From a virus: a DNA stretch of 51,564 bases. The notes beneath the pieces were generated by a model. The model did no database searches, had not been told where the DNA came from, and saw only the letters and a list, made by a program, of their open reading frames with translations. A program made the translations under genes and the position numbers. Positions 36,645 through 45,201 of the stretch are shown in pieces. Within the stretch, counting starts at the first letter, position 1; each line of letters begins with the position of its first letter. The stretch spans positions 1 through 51,564 of IMG/VR virus record IMGVR_UViG_3300047481_001035; one strand, given 5' to 3'.

Positions 36645-37780
36645 TTCCTATGGTCTCCGTCTGGATATACATGAGGAACATCTTCTCTGCTAACGGCCAG
36701 CCTAACTGCCGGTTTATCACCTATAGCTGTTATCTTATGCACCTTGCCCTTCGGTATGAATACAATATCACCCTTTTTGATATTATGGGTGGCATTCTCC
36801 ACTTCCCATTCCCACTCGCCATCGAGGATATACCACCATTCATTCCAATCTGGATGGAAATGTCTGCGGTTGCCTTCTCCCGGCATTTGTTGAATAACAG
36901 TTGCACTATTGTTTTCAGTATTTACGACTCTCTTACTCCAAGAGTTAGAAACACCAAACTTGCTACGAATATCAGATATATTTACTTTAAGATGATTAGC
37001 ATCATGTAAATCGTTTACAGAAACTCCATCTTTTACTAAGATATTGGGTACATCGGCTTCTGAGTGGTATTCGCCATAGAATTGTGGTTTATAGTTTCTG
37101 ATACCTTCTAGGTTTCTAGCAACAAGATCGGCAATGATAAAATCTTCTTCGTGATGTATGTCAAGAGTTTCGATCCCGTCCACTTCGTAAAAACCTACAT
37201 TTCCAATAAAAGTTCTTGGTTTTAAATCTTCACTTATATTAGTGAGTGCGCTAGTTCTCCACCCTGTTATGCCCCAACATACCTCTTGAACTGGCTTAAG
37301 TTTCTGAGACTGTGTGAATAGGTGATCAAAATCGAAGTTTACAGGACTATTATCTTTTAGGATCATTTCCTGTTCCGTCTTAATAGATACAAGAGTGTCA
37401 AAGTTTGATTGGCACATCTCTGTGACAAACCCTTTGATTGTTTCAGGTTTTGTGAACGGAGATGTGGAATGTAACATAAAAATGTAATCTGACTCTACAG
37501 AAGAACAGAAATCATTAATAAAATGTTCATGCGTGATTGTGGGGTCACTTAAAGATTCCTCTCTCTTATAAAACTTAACTCCTAACTCTTCTGCAATAGA
37601 GCGAAATACATCTGACGATGAATTGATATATATTTCGTCAAATATGCCGCTCTGTTTAGCAGATTCTATTACATATGCCGGTAGTATTTTGTTGTTCAAA
37701 AGTCTTATATTCTTGTTCTTGCATCTTTGACTTCCTAGTCGTAGAGGTATAACAGCAACTATTTTATTTCCATTTAACAT
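36641..37780 (-). CDS. CMP-sialate-synthetase-like cytidylyltransferase fused to a cupin
   Basis: 379 aa in two domains. Residues about 5-225 follow the NeuA/KdsB family: AVIPLRLGSQRCKNKNIRLL (CTP-binding Arg-x-Gly-Ser motif at residues 14-17), VIESAKQSGIFDEIYINSSS, REESLSDPTITHEHFINDF, and FMLHSTSPF. Such enzymes couple CTP to nonulosonic acids (sialic, legionaminic, pseudaminic) or Kdo. Residues about 285-370 are a cupin: RRHFHPDWNEWWYILDGEWE, then KKGDIVFIPKGKVHKI, with the His/Glu metal ligands in place. The cupin could isomerise, epimerise or sense a sugar. The fusion places activation and a second step on one chain. A GT29-like gene lies two places upstream. CMP-Neu5Ac itself is not proven as the product. 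Confidence 0.87.
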   Translation of the reverse strand: MLNGNKIVAVIPLRLGSQRCKNKNIRLLNNKILPAYVIESAKQSGIFDEIYINSSSDVFRSIAEELGVKFYKREESLSDPTITHEHFINDFCSSVESDYIFMLHSTSPFTKPETIKGFVTEMCQSNFDTLVSIKTEQEMILKDNSPVNFDFDHLFTQSQKLKPVQEVCWGITGWRTSALTNISEDLKPRTFIGNVGFYEVDGIETLDIHHEEDFIIADLVARNLEGIRNYKPQFYGEYHSEADVPNILVKDGVSVNDLHDANHLKVNISDIRSKFGVSNSWSKRVVNTENNSATVIQQMPGEGNRRHFHPDWNEWWYILDGEWEWEVENATHNIKKGDIVFIPKGKVHKITAIGDKPAVRLAVSREDVPHVYPDGDHRN

Positions 37781-38381
37781 AATTTATCAAGCTCCCGATT
37801 TTTTCTATTTCTACTTTAACTATATCTCCATCTTTCAGATGGATTTTTCTACAACCTGCCGACGCTCCCGTGATGATTATATCATCTTCCTCAAGAGTAA
37901 TATATTTACTAGCATAGCTTATGCATTTGTAAATATCATAGTATAAATCCGACGTATTACAATCCTGTACTATGTTTCCGTTAACATAACTCGTAACTCT
38001 AAGATTAGTTACATCTGTATCAGGAGATATTAACGTGTCCCCTAGTGGTAGAAAGGTATCACAGCATTTTCCATAAGCTAAATCTTCAGACCTTTTAAGT
38101 ATATTTGTACGATTGACATCGTTGCATATAGAGTAGCCTTTTATATGCTTATGAGCTTCTTCATAAGTTACGTTATTAGTTCTTTTAGATATAACAACTG
38201 CTAGCTCCGACTCGGCCCATATATATTTGGTATCGGATGGAACAATAATATCTGTTTCATTTCCAGTAATACAGTTATTACTTTTGATAAATAATACAGG
38301 AGTTCTTTTTCTTTTATTGAACATACAACGATGATTTCCACCAAATCCTAGGATGATATTTGGTTTTTTAATCGTAGTCAT
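37764..38381 (-). CDS. Fumarylacetoacetate hydrolase-family enzyme
   Basis: 205 aa, the length of a bare FAH catalytic domain. The family pattern is well kept: TPVLFIKSNNCITGNETDII, then YIWAESELAVVISKR (metal-binding Glu residues near 55-58), HIKGYSICNDVNRTNI (Asp near 85), CCDTFLPLGDTLI, a VNGNIVQDCNT strand, IIITGASAGCRKI and LKDGDIVKVEIEKIGSL. FAH-family proteins hydrolyse, hydrate or decarboxylate 2-keto acids and also act on 2-keto-3-deoxy sugar acids. In a run with a NeuA-like enzyme, a nonulosonic or related ulosonic acid is an attractive substrate, but this is inference. It overlaps both neighbours by 4-17 bases. Confidence 0.88.
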   Translation of the reverse strand: MTTIKKPNIILGFGGNHRCMFNKRKRTPVLFIKSNNCITGNETDIIVPSDTKYIWAESELAVVISKRTNNVTYEEAHKHIKGYSICNDVNRTNILKRSEDLAYGKCCDTFLPLGDTLISPDTDVTNLRVTSYVNGNIVQDCNTSDLYYDIYKCISYASKYITLEEDDIIITGASAGCRKIHLKDGDIVKVEIEKIGSLINYVKWK

Positions 38382-39121
38382 TGTATTAAATCCAGACTAT
38401 TTTCATAACTTTCGAATCTGGGATCAGACAAAAAGATTCCTAACTGTCGATCAACTGATATACGCTTATCTTGATTAAAAAGATTGTACTTAAAATGTCT
38501 AAACTGCTTGTCAGGATCGTGCTTGCTATTATGCCTAAACATCTGTATTATATCTTGTTTAGAAAATGTTTCGTATCCTGTCTGATACAAAGATCTATAA
38601 AAATCAATACCTGTTATGTATAACTCTGCTAAATCTGAACTTAGCAAGTCGCAGATCGCAACCATTCCAGAGTTCAAATGACACCCAATATTATGTTTTG
38701 TGCTGTAATATGGTTCATTTGGTATAAGTCTGACGTTAACATTACTGTTATTAAGTGTATCATGTACGTTATGTGCTACCGATGCATTATAAAAGTCTTC
38801 TGACTCTGGGTAAGTTGTTGAAACAAACTTGATCTTGTTTTGTTCCCAAAGTCGGTAATCAACCTCTAGCTTACCAGTTCTCGGATGACTTGCGTTGATA
38901 TATCCGGTAGAAAAACAAGCATATAGTATATCTGTTCTATTACCGATATATTCCTCTTGTCCCTCAAGATGTGACACTGCACGATTCAGCCTGACAACTA
39001 CATCGTAACTATCAATGCAATCGCCATTCTTCTCTTTGAGGACCGTATCCGAGGGACCAACCAGAACAACTCGCTTACCAGCTAAATATTTCTTGTAGTC
39101 TTCTTCATGAACTATCGGCAT
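38378..39121 (-). CDS. GT29-like sialyltransferase
   Basis: 247 aa. Residues 16-65 match sialylmotif L of family 29: KRVVLVGPSDTVL, then DSYDVVVRLNRA, then YIGNRTDILY. Residues about 145-175 resemble motif S: HLNSGMVAICDLL, then LAELYITGIDF. Possible motif VS residues (HNSKHDPDKQFRHF) lie near the C-terminus. No N-terminal membrane anchor is present, unlike eukaryotic members, so the enzyme would be cytoplasmic. The donor would be a CMP-activated nonulosonic acid, which fits the NeuA-like gene two places downstream. GT29-type proteins are known from some bacteria and large marine viruses. A GGAG site lies nine bases upstream of the ATG. Confidence 0.82.
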   Translation of the reverse strand: MPIVHEEDYKKYLAGKRVVLVGPSDTVLKEKNGDCIDSYDVVVRLNRAVSHLEGQEEYIGNRTDILYACFSTGYINASHPRTGKLEVDYRLWEQNKIKFVSTTYPESEDFYNASVAHNVHDTLNNSNVNVRLIPNEPYYSTKHNIGCHLNSGMVAICDLLSSDLAELYITGIDFYRSLYQTGYETFSKQDIIQMFRHNSKHDPDKQFRHFKYNLFNQDKRISVDRQLGIFLSDPRFESYENSLDLIQ

Positions 39122-39906
39122 ATTACATCACTCCAATAAGACATCTTAAGTTTACTCATATTATATCTTATATTAATCATCTTGTCGTACTCTGTCAATA
39201 AAAAATCTTCTGTTACTTGTTCCCAAGAATCGATCAACAATATGGGTAAATCAGAAAACTCATTCATATGTATGCTTTTCAGTACTATAGGGATTGACCT
39301 TAAATATAAAGATTCCCAAGTCCTATGGCAGTCTACACCATTTCCTCTGGGAGATATAACAAACTTATGGCGTGAGATGTCGTTATAATATTCCTTCCAA
39401 TCAAGATTACTTTTGAACGTGACCCAGCTTTTATCTCTAAATAAGTCGATCACTAGATTTCTCTCGGATCGATATGTTGTTGGGTTGATGTTCAAATATA
39501 CAAGCTTATCGTGTTCTTGTTTCTGTGCAGACAGTTCAATAATATATTCTTTTTTGGAAAATCCATTTTGTGGTAAAGTAGAATATCTTCCAAACTGGCT
39601 CTGAGCGTTGAAAACCGGTTCAAAGTTTTCTAGTCCAATAGGCAAAGAAATGAGATTATCATTATTAAAATCTTTATTTTGACAAAACCAAGTCCTTGCC
39701 CTAGGACCAAAATCATATACTTCTTTAGTTATATGATAATCACTATTATGAGTTATAAAAGTGTCTACTATTTTTCCTTTGTATTCAGGAATATAATCAG
39801 TCTTACAAAATACTATATTGTCTGTGTTCGATTCATTAATGAATCTATTACCACATATGTAGTCGTCTTCATCGACCTCATAGTTTAACAAACTTTCTTC
39901 TAGCAT
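39112..39906 (-). CDS. Exostosin-like glycosyltransferase
   Basis: 264 aa from the ATG at 39906. An earlier TTG at 39981 would give 25 more residues but a deep overlap with the upstream gene, so I prefer the ATG, which overlaps that stop by seven bases. The C-terminal part carries HKFVISPRGNGVDCHRTWES, then LRSIPIVL, a pattern typical of the exostosin/GT47-type GT-B fold in which the Arg/Gly/Asp/Trp/Glu residues bind the nucleotide sugar. Earlier FGPRARTWFCQN and LISLPIGLEN also fit such proteins. The donor and acceptor are unknown. No membrane segment is seen. Confidence 0.78.
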   Translation of the reverse strand: MLEESLLNYEVDEDDYICGNRFINESNTDNIVFCKTDYIPEYKGKIVDTFITHNSDYHITKEVYDFGPRARTWFCQNKDFNNDNLISLPIGLENFEPVFNAQSQFGRYSTLPQNGFSKKEYIIELSAQKQEHDKLVYLNINPTTYRSERNLVIDLFRDKSWVTFKSNLDWKEYYNDISRHKFVISPRGNGVDCHRTWESLYLRSIPIVLKSIHMNEFSDLPILLIDSWEQVTEDFLLTEYDKMINIRYNMSKLKMSYWSDVICR

Positions 39907-40664
39907 TTGGAGGCTAAAATGTCCTCTACTAGTTTGTCTATCTGGTTCTTGTATTGTGAATATGGACGAATAGAGTGACAATCATAAAACTCGTTTCTGT
40001 CAAGCATAGATGTATCATAAACGAAGTTACTTCTGTCTAGTCTATGTCCGTATCTACCGCCATCTCTTTCAATAAATTTAATATTATTATAGCCAATATT
40101 GATTTTTTGAAGTATCTTGTTAGTTGCATACTGTTCGTCAGCAAACCAACTAGTTTTACCTGTTAGGTGACCACCGGGATCAGAACCCAGATTACTTGAA
40201 TGTACTTGCCAAGCTGACATTTCCCAATCTAATGGAAGATCTAATACATCCGTAAATACAGAACCTTTGGCTATATGATAACAGGAGGGGAACTTCTTAT
40301 ATTCCCCAATAGAGGGATCCAAGTGAACATAACTGTTATCTTCAATAGAACTTACTCTATCTAAAAAGTATTCCCTAGAAATAGGAAACATATCAATGTC
40401 TGATATAGCCCAAGTCGTTTCTGGCTCAGTTGAGGGATGAAAATATCTAACCCATAAAGTCTGCAAGTATACTGGTACTCCTTCCACTGGTTTGTACTTG
40501 TACACTTCACCGTATTCTGTCGTTGGTTCATATTCTGAGTCTGACACATACAGTAATACGGGGGTAATACCAAACTTTTCCTTCCATACTCTTGACACAA
40601 GTGGCCAGAAATCTAAATAAAATGGATTGTCGTCACTTGAAACTATAGCTTTATCTATTTTCAT
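39900..40664 (-). CDS. Putative GT-A glycosyltransferase
   Basis: 254 aa. I do not recognise a named family. An AISDIDMFPI segment near residue 90 has the hydrophobic strand plus DxD arrangement that binds the metal and sugar nucleotide in GT-A enzymes. HIAKGSVF and a later CHSIRPYSQY with His/Asp pairs (DGGRYGHRLDR) could complete the site. The N-terminus (AIVSSDDNPFYLDFWPLVSR) resembles enzymes that act on nucleotide sugars with a leading Ser-Asp loop. It overlaps the dehydrogenase gene by four bases and has a GAGGA site. Lying inside a run of sugar genes, it is likely a transferase for one residue of the glycan. Confidence 0.65.
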   Translation of the reverse strand: MKIDKAIVSSDDNPFYLDFWPLVSRVWKEKFGITPVLLYVSDSEYEPTTEYGEVYKYKPVEGVPVYLQTLWVRYFHPSTEPETTWAISDIDMFPISREYFLDRVSSIEDNSYVHLDPSIGEYKKFPSCYHIAKGSVFTDVLDLPLDWEMSAWQVHSSNLGSDPGGHLTGKTSWFADEQYATNKILQKINIGYNNIKFIERDGGRYGHRLDRSNFVYDTSMLDRNEFYDCHSIRPYSQYKNQIDKLVEDILASKC

Positions 40665-41518
40665 TTGATGTCCTCGTCTTTTATATGGCTCGTAGCAGAA
40701 GAGCTTCTACTCCAGTCCCAATCTTCTCTTACCATCTTATTATATTCCCAGATATTTGTCAAGAATTTAGTATTTATTTGTTTTTGATTCAAAACATGTA
40801 TTAAAGAGTTAATATCTTTAGGAAAACAGGTACCTCCGAATCCTCTCTGTCCATCTGGTCCGGGTACCTTGGTATGAGAACGACCAATCCTTTCATCTGT
40901 GCATACGCCTTCAACTACATTCTCATATTCACATTCAAATGCTTGGCATGTATCATATACTAAGTTGAAATAAGAAACTTTCATTGCAAGAAACGTATTA
41001 GCAAAATATTTAATCATTTCAGATTCTTTACTTTTAACAACCTGTGTTTTAGAAAATGGTTGTATAGATTCAAAGAACTCTATTAGGTTACTGTCTATTT
41101 GCAAGATATCAGAACCAATAATATTTCTGGTTGACTTAGCGAAATCTTCTACGGCGTTAGCTGCTGTAAGAAACTCGGGATTATGTATTATCTTTAAGTC
41201 CTTCCTTTTCTCTTGCAGCCTGCTTGTAGTACCGATTGGAACTGTTGATTTAATAGCTATAATACAATCTACACCAAGTGGAATATTTTCAAAAAAATAC
41301 TCCAAAATACTCAGATCGCACTCAGCACCCTCGGCTGTCTTCATAGGTGTTGGAAGACATATGAAAACTAGATCACAATCCCAGATTTGTTCTAGGCTAT
41401 GCGTGCTTTTCTCTGGTGTGGTGTCGTATACTAAAGTCTCATATTTTGTTGAAACCGACTGTCTTACAGCATTACCGACAAACCCATTTCCTACAATCCC
41501 AATCTTACTTATTGTCAT
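40661..41518 (-). CDS. Short UDP-glucose/GDP-mannose dehydrogenase
   Basis: 285 aa, much shorter than the usual 390-450. It keeps the NAD domain (GIVGNGFVGNAV at residues 8-19), the LVFICLPTP box, AIKSTVPIGTT, HNPEFLTAANAVEDF, and the catalytic cysteine in GFGGTCFPKD near residue 229. It ends soon afterwards, so the C-terminal UDP-sugar-binding domain of about 120 residues is missing. Family members oxidise C6 of UDP-glucose or GDP-mannose to the uronate. The kept Cys and Lys suggest it is not a dead remnant; the missing domain may be replaced by a dimer partner. GAGGAG lies seven bases upstream, and the gene overlaps the epimerase gene by 14 bases. Confidence 0.85.
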   Translation of the reverse strand: MTISKIGIVGNGFVGNAVRQSVSTKYETLVYDTTPEKSTHSLEQIWDCDLVFICLPTPMKTAEGAECDLSILEYFFENIPLGVDCIIAIKSTVPIGTTSRLQEKRKDLKIIHNPEFLTAANAVEDFAKSTRNIIGSDILQIDSNLIEFFESIQPFSKTQVVKSKESEMIKYFANTFLAMKVSYFNLVYDTCQAFECEYENVVEGVCTDERIGRSHTKVPGPDGQRGFGGTCFPKDINSLIHVLNQKQINTKFLTNIWEYNKMVREDWDWSRSSSATSHIKDEDIK

Positions 41519-42404
41519 TTATCCACTCCTCTAATCTAACGGTTGGCTCCCACCCAAGCAAAGTAGAAATTTTAGTAATATTGGCTTTAGTAATACGTGA
41601 TTCTCCGATCCTGGCGGGTATGTGTTCGTGTCCACCTCCGATCATTTGTACTAACTCCAAAACACTGTGATTCATGCCAGTTCCCACATTCAAAACTTGT
41701 CCAAGGATATCAGGATTTTCAGATGTTGCCGCAAGTATATTAGCTCTCACTACATCTCTAACGTGTGTGAAGTCTCTTCTCTGTAAACCATCTCCAACAA
41801 CAGTCATATTTTTACCTTCTCTTGCTTGTTTAATAAACAAACCAATAACTGGTGCATATTGACCTCTTGTTGGATGCCGTTCACCATATACATTGAAATA
41901 TCTGAATATTACCGTCTCCAGATTGAATAGATTATAATACATCTTACAAAGATATTCACCCGAAACTTTTGATACTGAGTACGGGTTTAGGCAATCATCC
42001 GGCATGTCTTCTCGTAGAGGCGGCTCGTTTTTTAGTCCATAGGCAGAACTAGTAGATGAGTATACAACTCTTTTAACTCCTGTCTCTCTTGCAGCTTGGA
42101 GTACATTGCATGTACCAAGCACATTTGTCATAACTGCTTTAGAAGGATCCAATATAGCTGGTTGGATTCTGGCTTCTGCGGCTAAATGGAAGACATATTC
42201 GACATTCTCCATAACTCTTTTAAGACTTTGAAAATCGCATATGTCTATCTTATGATTTTCCGCTCTATCGTTCCAATAGAAACTTTCGTGAGCATCGGAA
42301 GATTCATTGTCTACCACAACAACATGATACCCTTGCTGGATCAACTCGTCTACCAAGTTAGAGCCAATGAATCCGGCCCCACCGGTTACTAATACTTTCT
42401 TCAT
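41505..42404 (-). CDS. NAD-dependent sugar epimerase/dehydratase
   Basis: 299 aa, typical of UDP-glucose 4-epimerase-like enzymes. Seen: VTGGAGFIGSNLVDELI at residues 6-22, VVVDNESS, YVFHLAAEARI, YSSTSSAYG, then PYSVSK with the catalytic Tyr/Lys near residues 146-150, FRYFNVYGERH and RRDFTHVRDVVRANI. It would interconvert UDP-hexoses or UDP-uronic acids at C4, or decarboxylate UDP-glucuronate. It lies directly upstream of the short UDP-glucose dehydrogenase in transcription order, so the two could turn UDP-glucose into a uronate and its epimer. Substrate choice cannot be settled by eye. Confidence 0.9.
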   Translation of the reverse strand: MKKVLVTGGAGFIGSNLVDELIQQGYHVVVVDNESSDAHESFYWNDRAENHKIDICDFQSLKRVMENVEYVFHLAAEARIQPAILDPSKAVMTNVLGTCNVLQAARETGVKRVVYSSTSSAYGLKNEPPLREDMPDDCLNPYSVSKVSGEYLCKMYYNLFNLETVIFRYFNVYGERHPTRGQYAPVIGLFIKQAREGKNMTVVGDGLQRRDFTHVRDVVRANILAATSENPDILGQVLNVGTGMNHSVLELVQMIGGGHEHIPARIGESRITKANITKISTLLGWEPTVRLEEWINDNK

Positions 42405-43204
42405 TTCGTTTGTTCCTGTAAAAATCTAAAATATCCAAATTTTGATTCTCTTGGCATCAAAACCCTTTCTGGTGTAGTGGTTTTAAGTTCTAAATGAGGG
42501 TCAAACACCTTAAATGTTTGCCAATCTCCATATTTATTAGCTCTATCTAAATCAAATCTTTGGTGCTTATCATACTTGTGAATCATTATCGAAAATATCG
42601 ATTGGTCACATCGATGCTGTATACATTTGCCATCAATACCATCTGGTTTATCTACACCGACATTTGGTAGAAGTGCATCCGGTGTTTTGGAATAGTAGTA
42701 CATTTCTTCTATCATATTACGATTAGACTGATCGATCTGATATACCTGAAATCCGGCCCAATATTGTGGCATGATCTCCGATCCCTCTGAACCATCAATA
42801 GTACTAAAACACTTTTTAGTAGTCCAATATTGATTACTTAGAATTTCTTGTGGATATGGCAAGAATAAGGAGCCTTCTTCTAAATCATTTTCAATATTAT
42901 TAGCAGAAGAAACAAAGCAATTTGCTGAGTCTGAGTAGATGAACTTGTCACTTCTACTCACAACGTCATTCAGAGCATATGTCTTATAAAAAAATGCTCC
43001 CGGTTCATAAGCGTATTCGGTGATTTCAGGAATCCTTATTAGATTAACATTTTTTAGTTGCCTAAAATAATCTAACTCTATTTCGCTTATCTGGCCAAAA
43101 TGGTAAAGATAGATATTCTGATCGTATGAATGAAACTTATAACTTCTTAAAAGATTTAAAGCATTTTTAGCAAACTTGCCATTAAAAACAGTTACTAAAT
43201 CCAT
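42401..43204 (-). CDS. Putative glycosyltransferase of unnamed family
   Basis: 267 aa. There is no family I can name with confidence. The N-terminus (DLVTVFNGKFAKNALNLLRS, then QNIYLYHFG) reads like the first Rossmann-type strand of a GT-A fold. FIYSDSANCFV near residue 88 is at the place where a DxD metal motif is expected. An IQHRCDQSIFSIMIHKY helix near residue 210 is the kind of Asp-Gln-Ser element common in such enzymes. It is soluble, with no membrane segment. The start has a weak ribosome site and lies two bases after the bifunctional transferase gene, so it is probably coupled to it. Confidence 0.62.
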   Translation of the reverse strand: MDLVTVFNGKFAKNALNLLRSYKFHSYDQNIYLYHFGQISEIELDYFRQLKNVNLIRIPEITEYAYEPGAFFYKTYALNDVVSRSDKFIYSDSANCFVSSANNIENDLEEGSLFLPYPQEILSNQYWTTKKCFSTIDGSEGSEIMPQYWAGFQVYQIDQSNRNMIEEMYYYSKTPDALLPNVGVDKPDGIDGKCIQHRCDQSIFSIMIHKYDKHQRFDLDRANKYGDWQTFKVFDPHLELKTTTPERVLMPRESKFGYFRFLQEQTK

Positions 43205-43206
43205 CT

Positions 43207-45201
43207 TTATTTACTCTTGTATTGAGTCATATATTGCTTAAATACTTTCTTTTCTTCTTGCCTTTTAACATCATTGTTTTCTTTACTAGTGCTTATACCC
43301 TTTGGATTATAATAATATACTCCCAATATCTCTGGGTGCTTGATAAACTGTTCTCCAGCGAAAGCACATTTCAACCAGAAATCCCAATCCCCAGCAGACC
43401 GATAAGTTGTATCAAAAAAACCATGTTTTTCGTGCAGAGATCTGCGCCACATTGGATTATTATGAGGCAGGTTTCCTCTAAGCATTGCTTCCTTCGAGAA
43501 AGTTTCGAAGTTATATCTTTGTGTCCCATCTGGTATTTCTTCAAACATGGTATTTGGTTTGTGAACTACATATGAGTCGTTATATACAACAGAATATTCC
43601 GGGTTAGCGGCTAGAAGCTTAGCTTGTTTTTCAATACCATTATTAATCCTACGGTCATCGCAGTTAATGTTTGTAATGAACTCGCCGGTTGACATCTGGA
43701 TTGCTTTGTTCCAAGTATCGTAAATACCACCGTCTTCTTCAAGACGCTTGTATATAATATTATTTGGATATTTATCAATGTACTTCTGGATCACTTGCTC
43801 TTCGTAGTCATCTCCAGTTCTATTGGCATTCAAGATAATCCACTCGCACTTATCCTGAAATACTGTTTGTCTGGTAACATCTTCCATAAGTTGTTCAATG
43901 TGTTCTCCTGCATCAAATACAGAAGTTACTAGCGAAATCTTTGGAAGCTGTTCTGTTGTAATAATAACCGGAGGTTTGACACGGGAACCATATACACTTT
44001 CGATAACTGAATGTTCTATTTTAGTGGAGTTGAAAGCTTGTTCTATATTCTTAGCCACCACTCTCGATCTTTCTAGCCATTTCTTGTACTTAGTTCTTGC
44101 CTGACGTACCCTCTGTTTGTAAGACGCTTCTATAGGAAAACACCAAGAAGAATCTTCTTGGACAACTCCATCCCAGACTGCTTCCTTTTGAACTCTTCCA
44201 AGTGTGAAGTCAACAGGTAAGAATCCTTTTGTTAGTTCTCCCTTTTCGTTTGGATACATTAGAAAATCTAACTCCCCTGACCAGCCGGGAGCAACGATTG
44301 GTTTACCGGTCTGAGCAAACTCAAACAAAGGTAGTCCAAATCCCTCGCCGTGGGTGGCTGTGACCATGCACTTGATAGCAGGATGGACGTAGAGACTCTT
44401 CATTTCTGCCTCGCTCATATCGCCGTGCAGAAGTTTTAGGGAGCATTTCCGTTTGGCTGGATCTTGTTTGATTGAGTGCAGAAGAGCGGTCAAACGATTT
44501 TGTGTGAACTCCCTATCCATAATGTTATTACGACGATGACTTGTCTTTACAACAAGCACAACATCTTCTTCCCAGTTTTCTTCTAACCACCAGCGAATGG
44601 CGTTGTCCATATTCTTTCTTGGACCCCATTGACCGACGAGGATGTAAGCAAAGTCGTCTTCCCAAAGTCCAAGTTTATCTGCAAAGTCTGGGATTGTTTC
44701 AATATCATCGCGAACAGGGTAAGGGATAACTTCGATTGGTGCTAACAACTTTAATGTTATTGGATTACCAAACTGATCCTGTCCTTGATAAGTCGTGTTT
44801 TCAAATCCTTGTTTTGCAAACTGTGATGGTACTATGATCCTGTTCATTTCGTTACATTTCTGTAACCATTCCGGAGATACCTTCGTAGTTTCTATTCCAG
44901 CAGTTACACCAATATTTATTGAGGCCATTCTCTCAAACTCATTGGGAATACATATTTGAACCGAGATTTCAAAAGCTGTTTTTTGCTGCAATAATGGTTG
45001 TGTTAATGCTATTCTATTATCAACCCAAGACCTGAAATCACTAGGATCAGAAGTCCAGCCAGTGTGCCCCCAACCTGTTGGTATAATGTAGGTCTCAAAG
45101 AGGTCTTCTCTTTGTCTTAAAGCTCGCAAAATCATTCTAGCATGTTCACCATACCCACTCTGCGATAGTACTGGACCTCTTACTATTACTCGTTTTTTCA
45201 T
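43207..45201 (-). CDS. GT4-GT2 fusion glycosyltransferase
   Basis: 664 aa from the ATG at 45201, which forms an ATGA overlap with the upstream stop; an earlier ATG at 45249 would overlap that gene by 52 bases. Residues about 1-400 are a GT-B/GT4 domain: VLSQSGYGEHARMILRAL, then GQWGPRKNMDNAIRW, then HGEGFGLPLFEFAQTGKPI (E-x7-E near 285-293). Residues about 413-640 are a GT2 domain: KISLVTSVFDAGEHIEQLM, then CEWIILNAN, an EDGGIYDTWNKAI helix, the NCDDR DxD-like motif near 518, and GDWDFWLKCAFAG. Two transferases on one chain could add two successive sugars without release. No membrane segments are present. Confidence 0.88.
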   Translation of the reverse strand: MKKRVIVRGPVLSQSGYGEHARMILRALRQREDLFETYIIPTGWGHTGWTSDPSDFRSWVDNRIALTQPLLQQKTAFEISVQICIPNEFERMASINIGVTAGIETTKVSPEWLQKCNEMNRIIVPSQFAKQGFENTTYQGQDQFGNPITLKLLAPIEVIPYPVRDDIETIPDFADKLGLWEDDFAYILVGQWGPRKNMDNAIRWWLEENWEEDVVLVVKTSHRRNNIMDREFTQNRLTALLHSIKQDPAKRKCSLKLLHGDMSEAEMKSLYVHPAIKCMVTATHGEGFGLPLFEFAQTGKPIVAPGWSGELDFLMYPNEKGELTKGFLPVDFTLGRVQKEAVWDGVVQEDSSWCFPIEASYKQRVRQARTKYKKWLERSRVVAKNIEQAFNSTKIEHSVIESVYGSRVKPPVIITTEQLPKISLVTSVFDAGEHIEQLMEDVTRQTVFQDKCEWIILNANRTGDDYEEQVIQKYIDKYPNNIIYKRLEEDGGIYDTWNKAIQMSTGEFITNINCDDRRINNGIEKQAKLLAANPEYSVVYNDSYVVHKPNTMFEEIPDGTQRYNFETFSKEAMLRGNLPHNNPMWRRSLHEKHGFFDTTYRSAGDWDFWLKCAFAGEQFIKHPEILGVYYYNPKGISTSKENNDVKRQEEKKVFKQYMTQYKSK

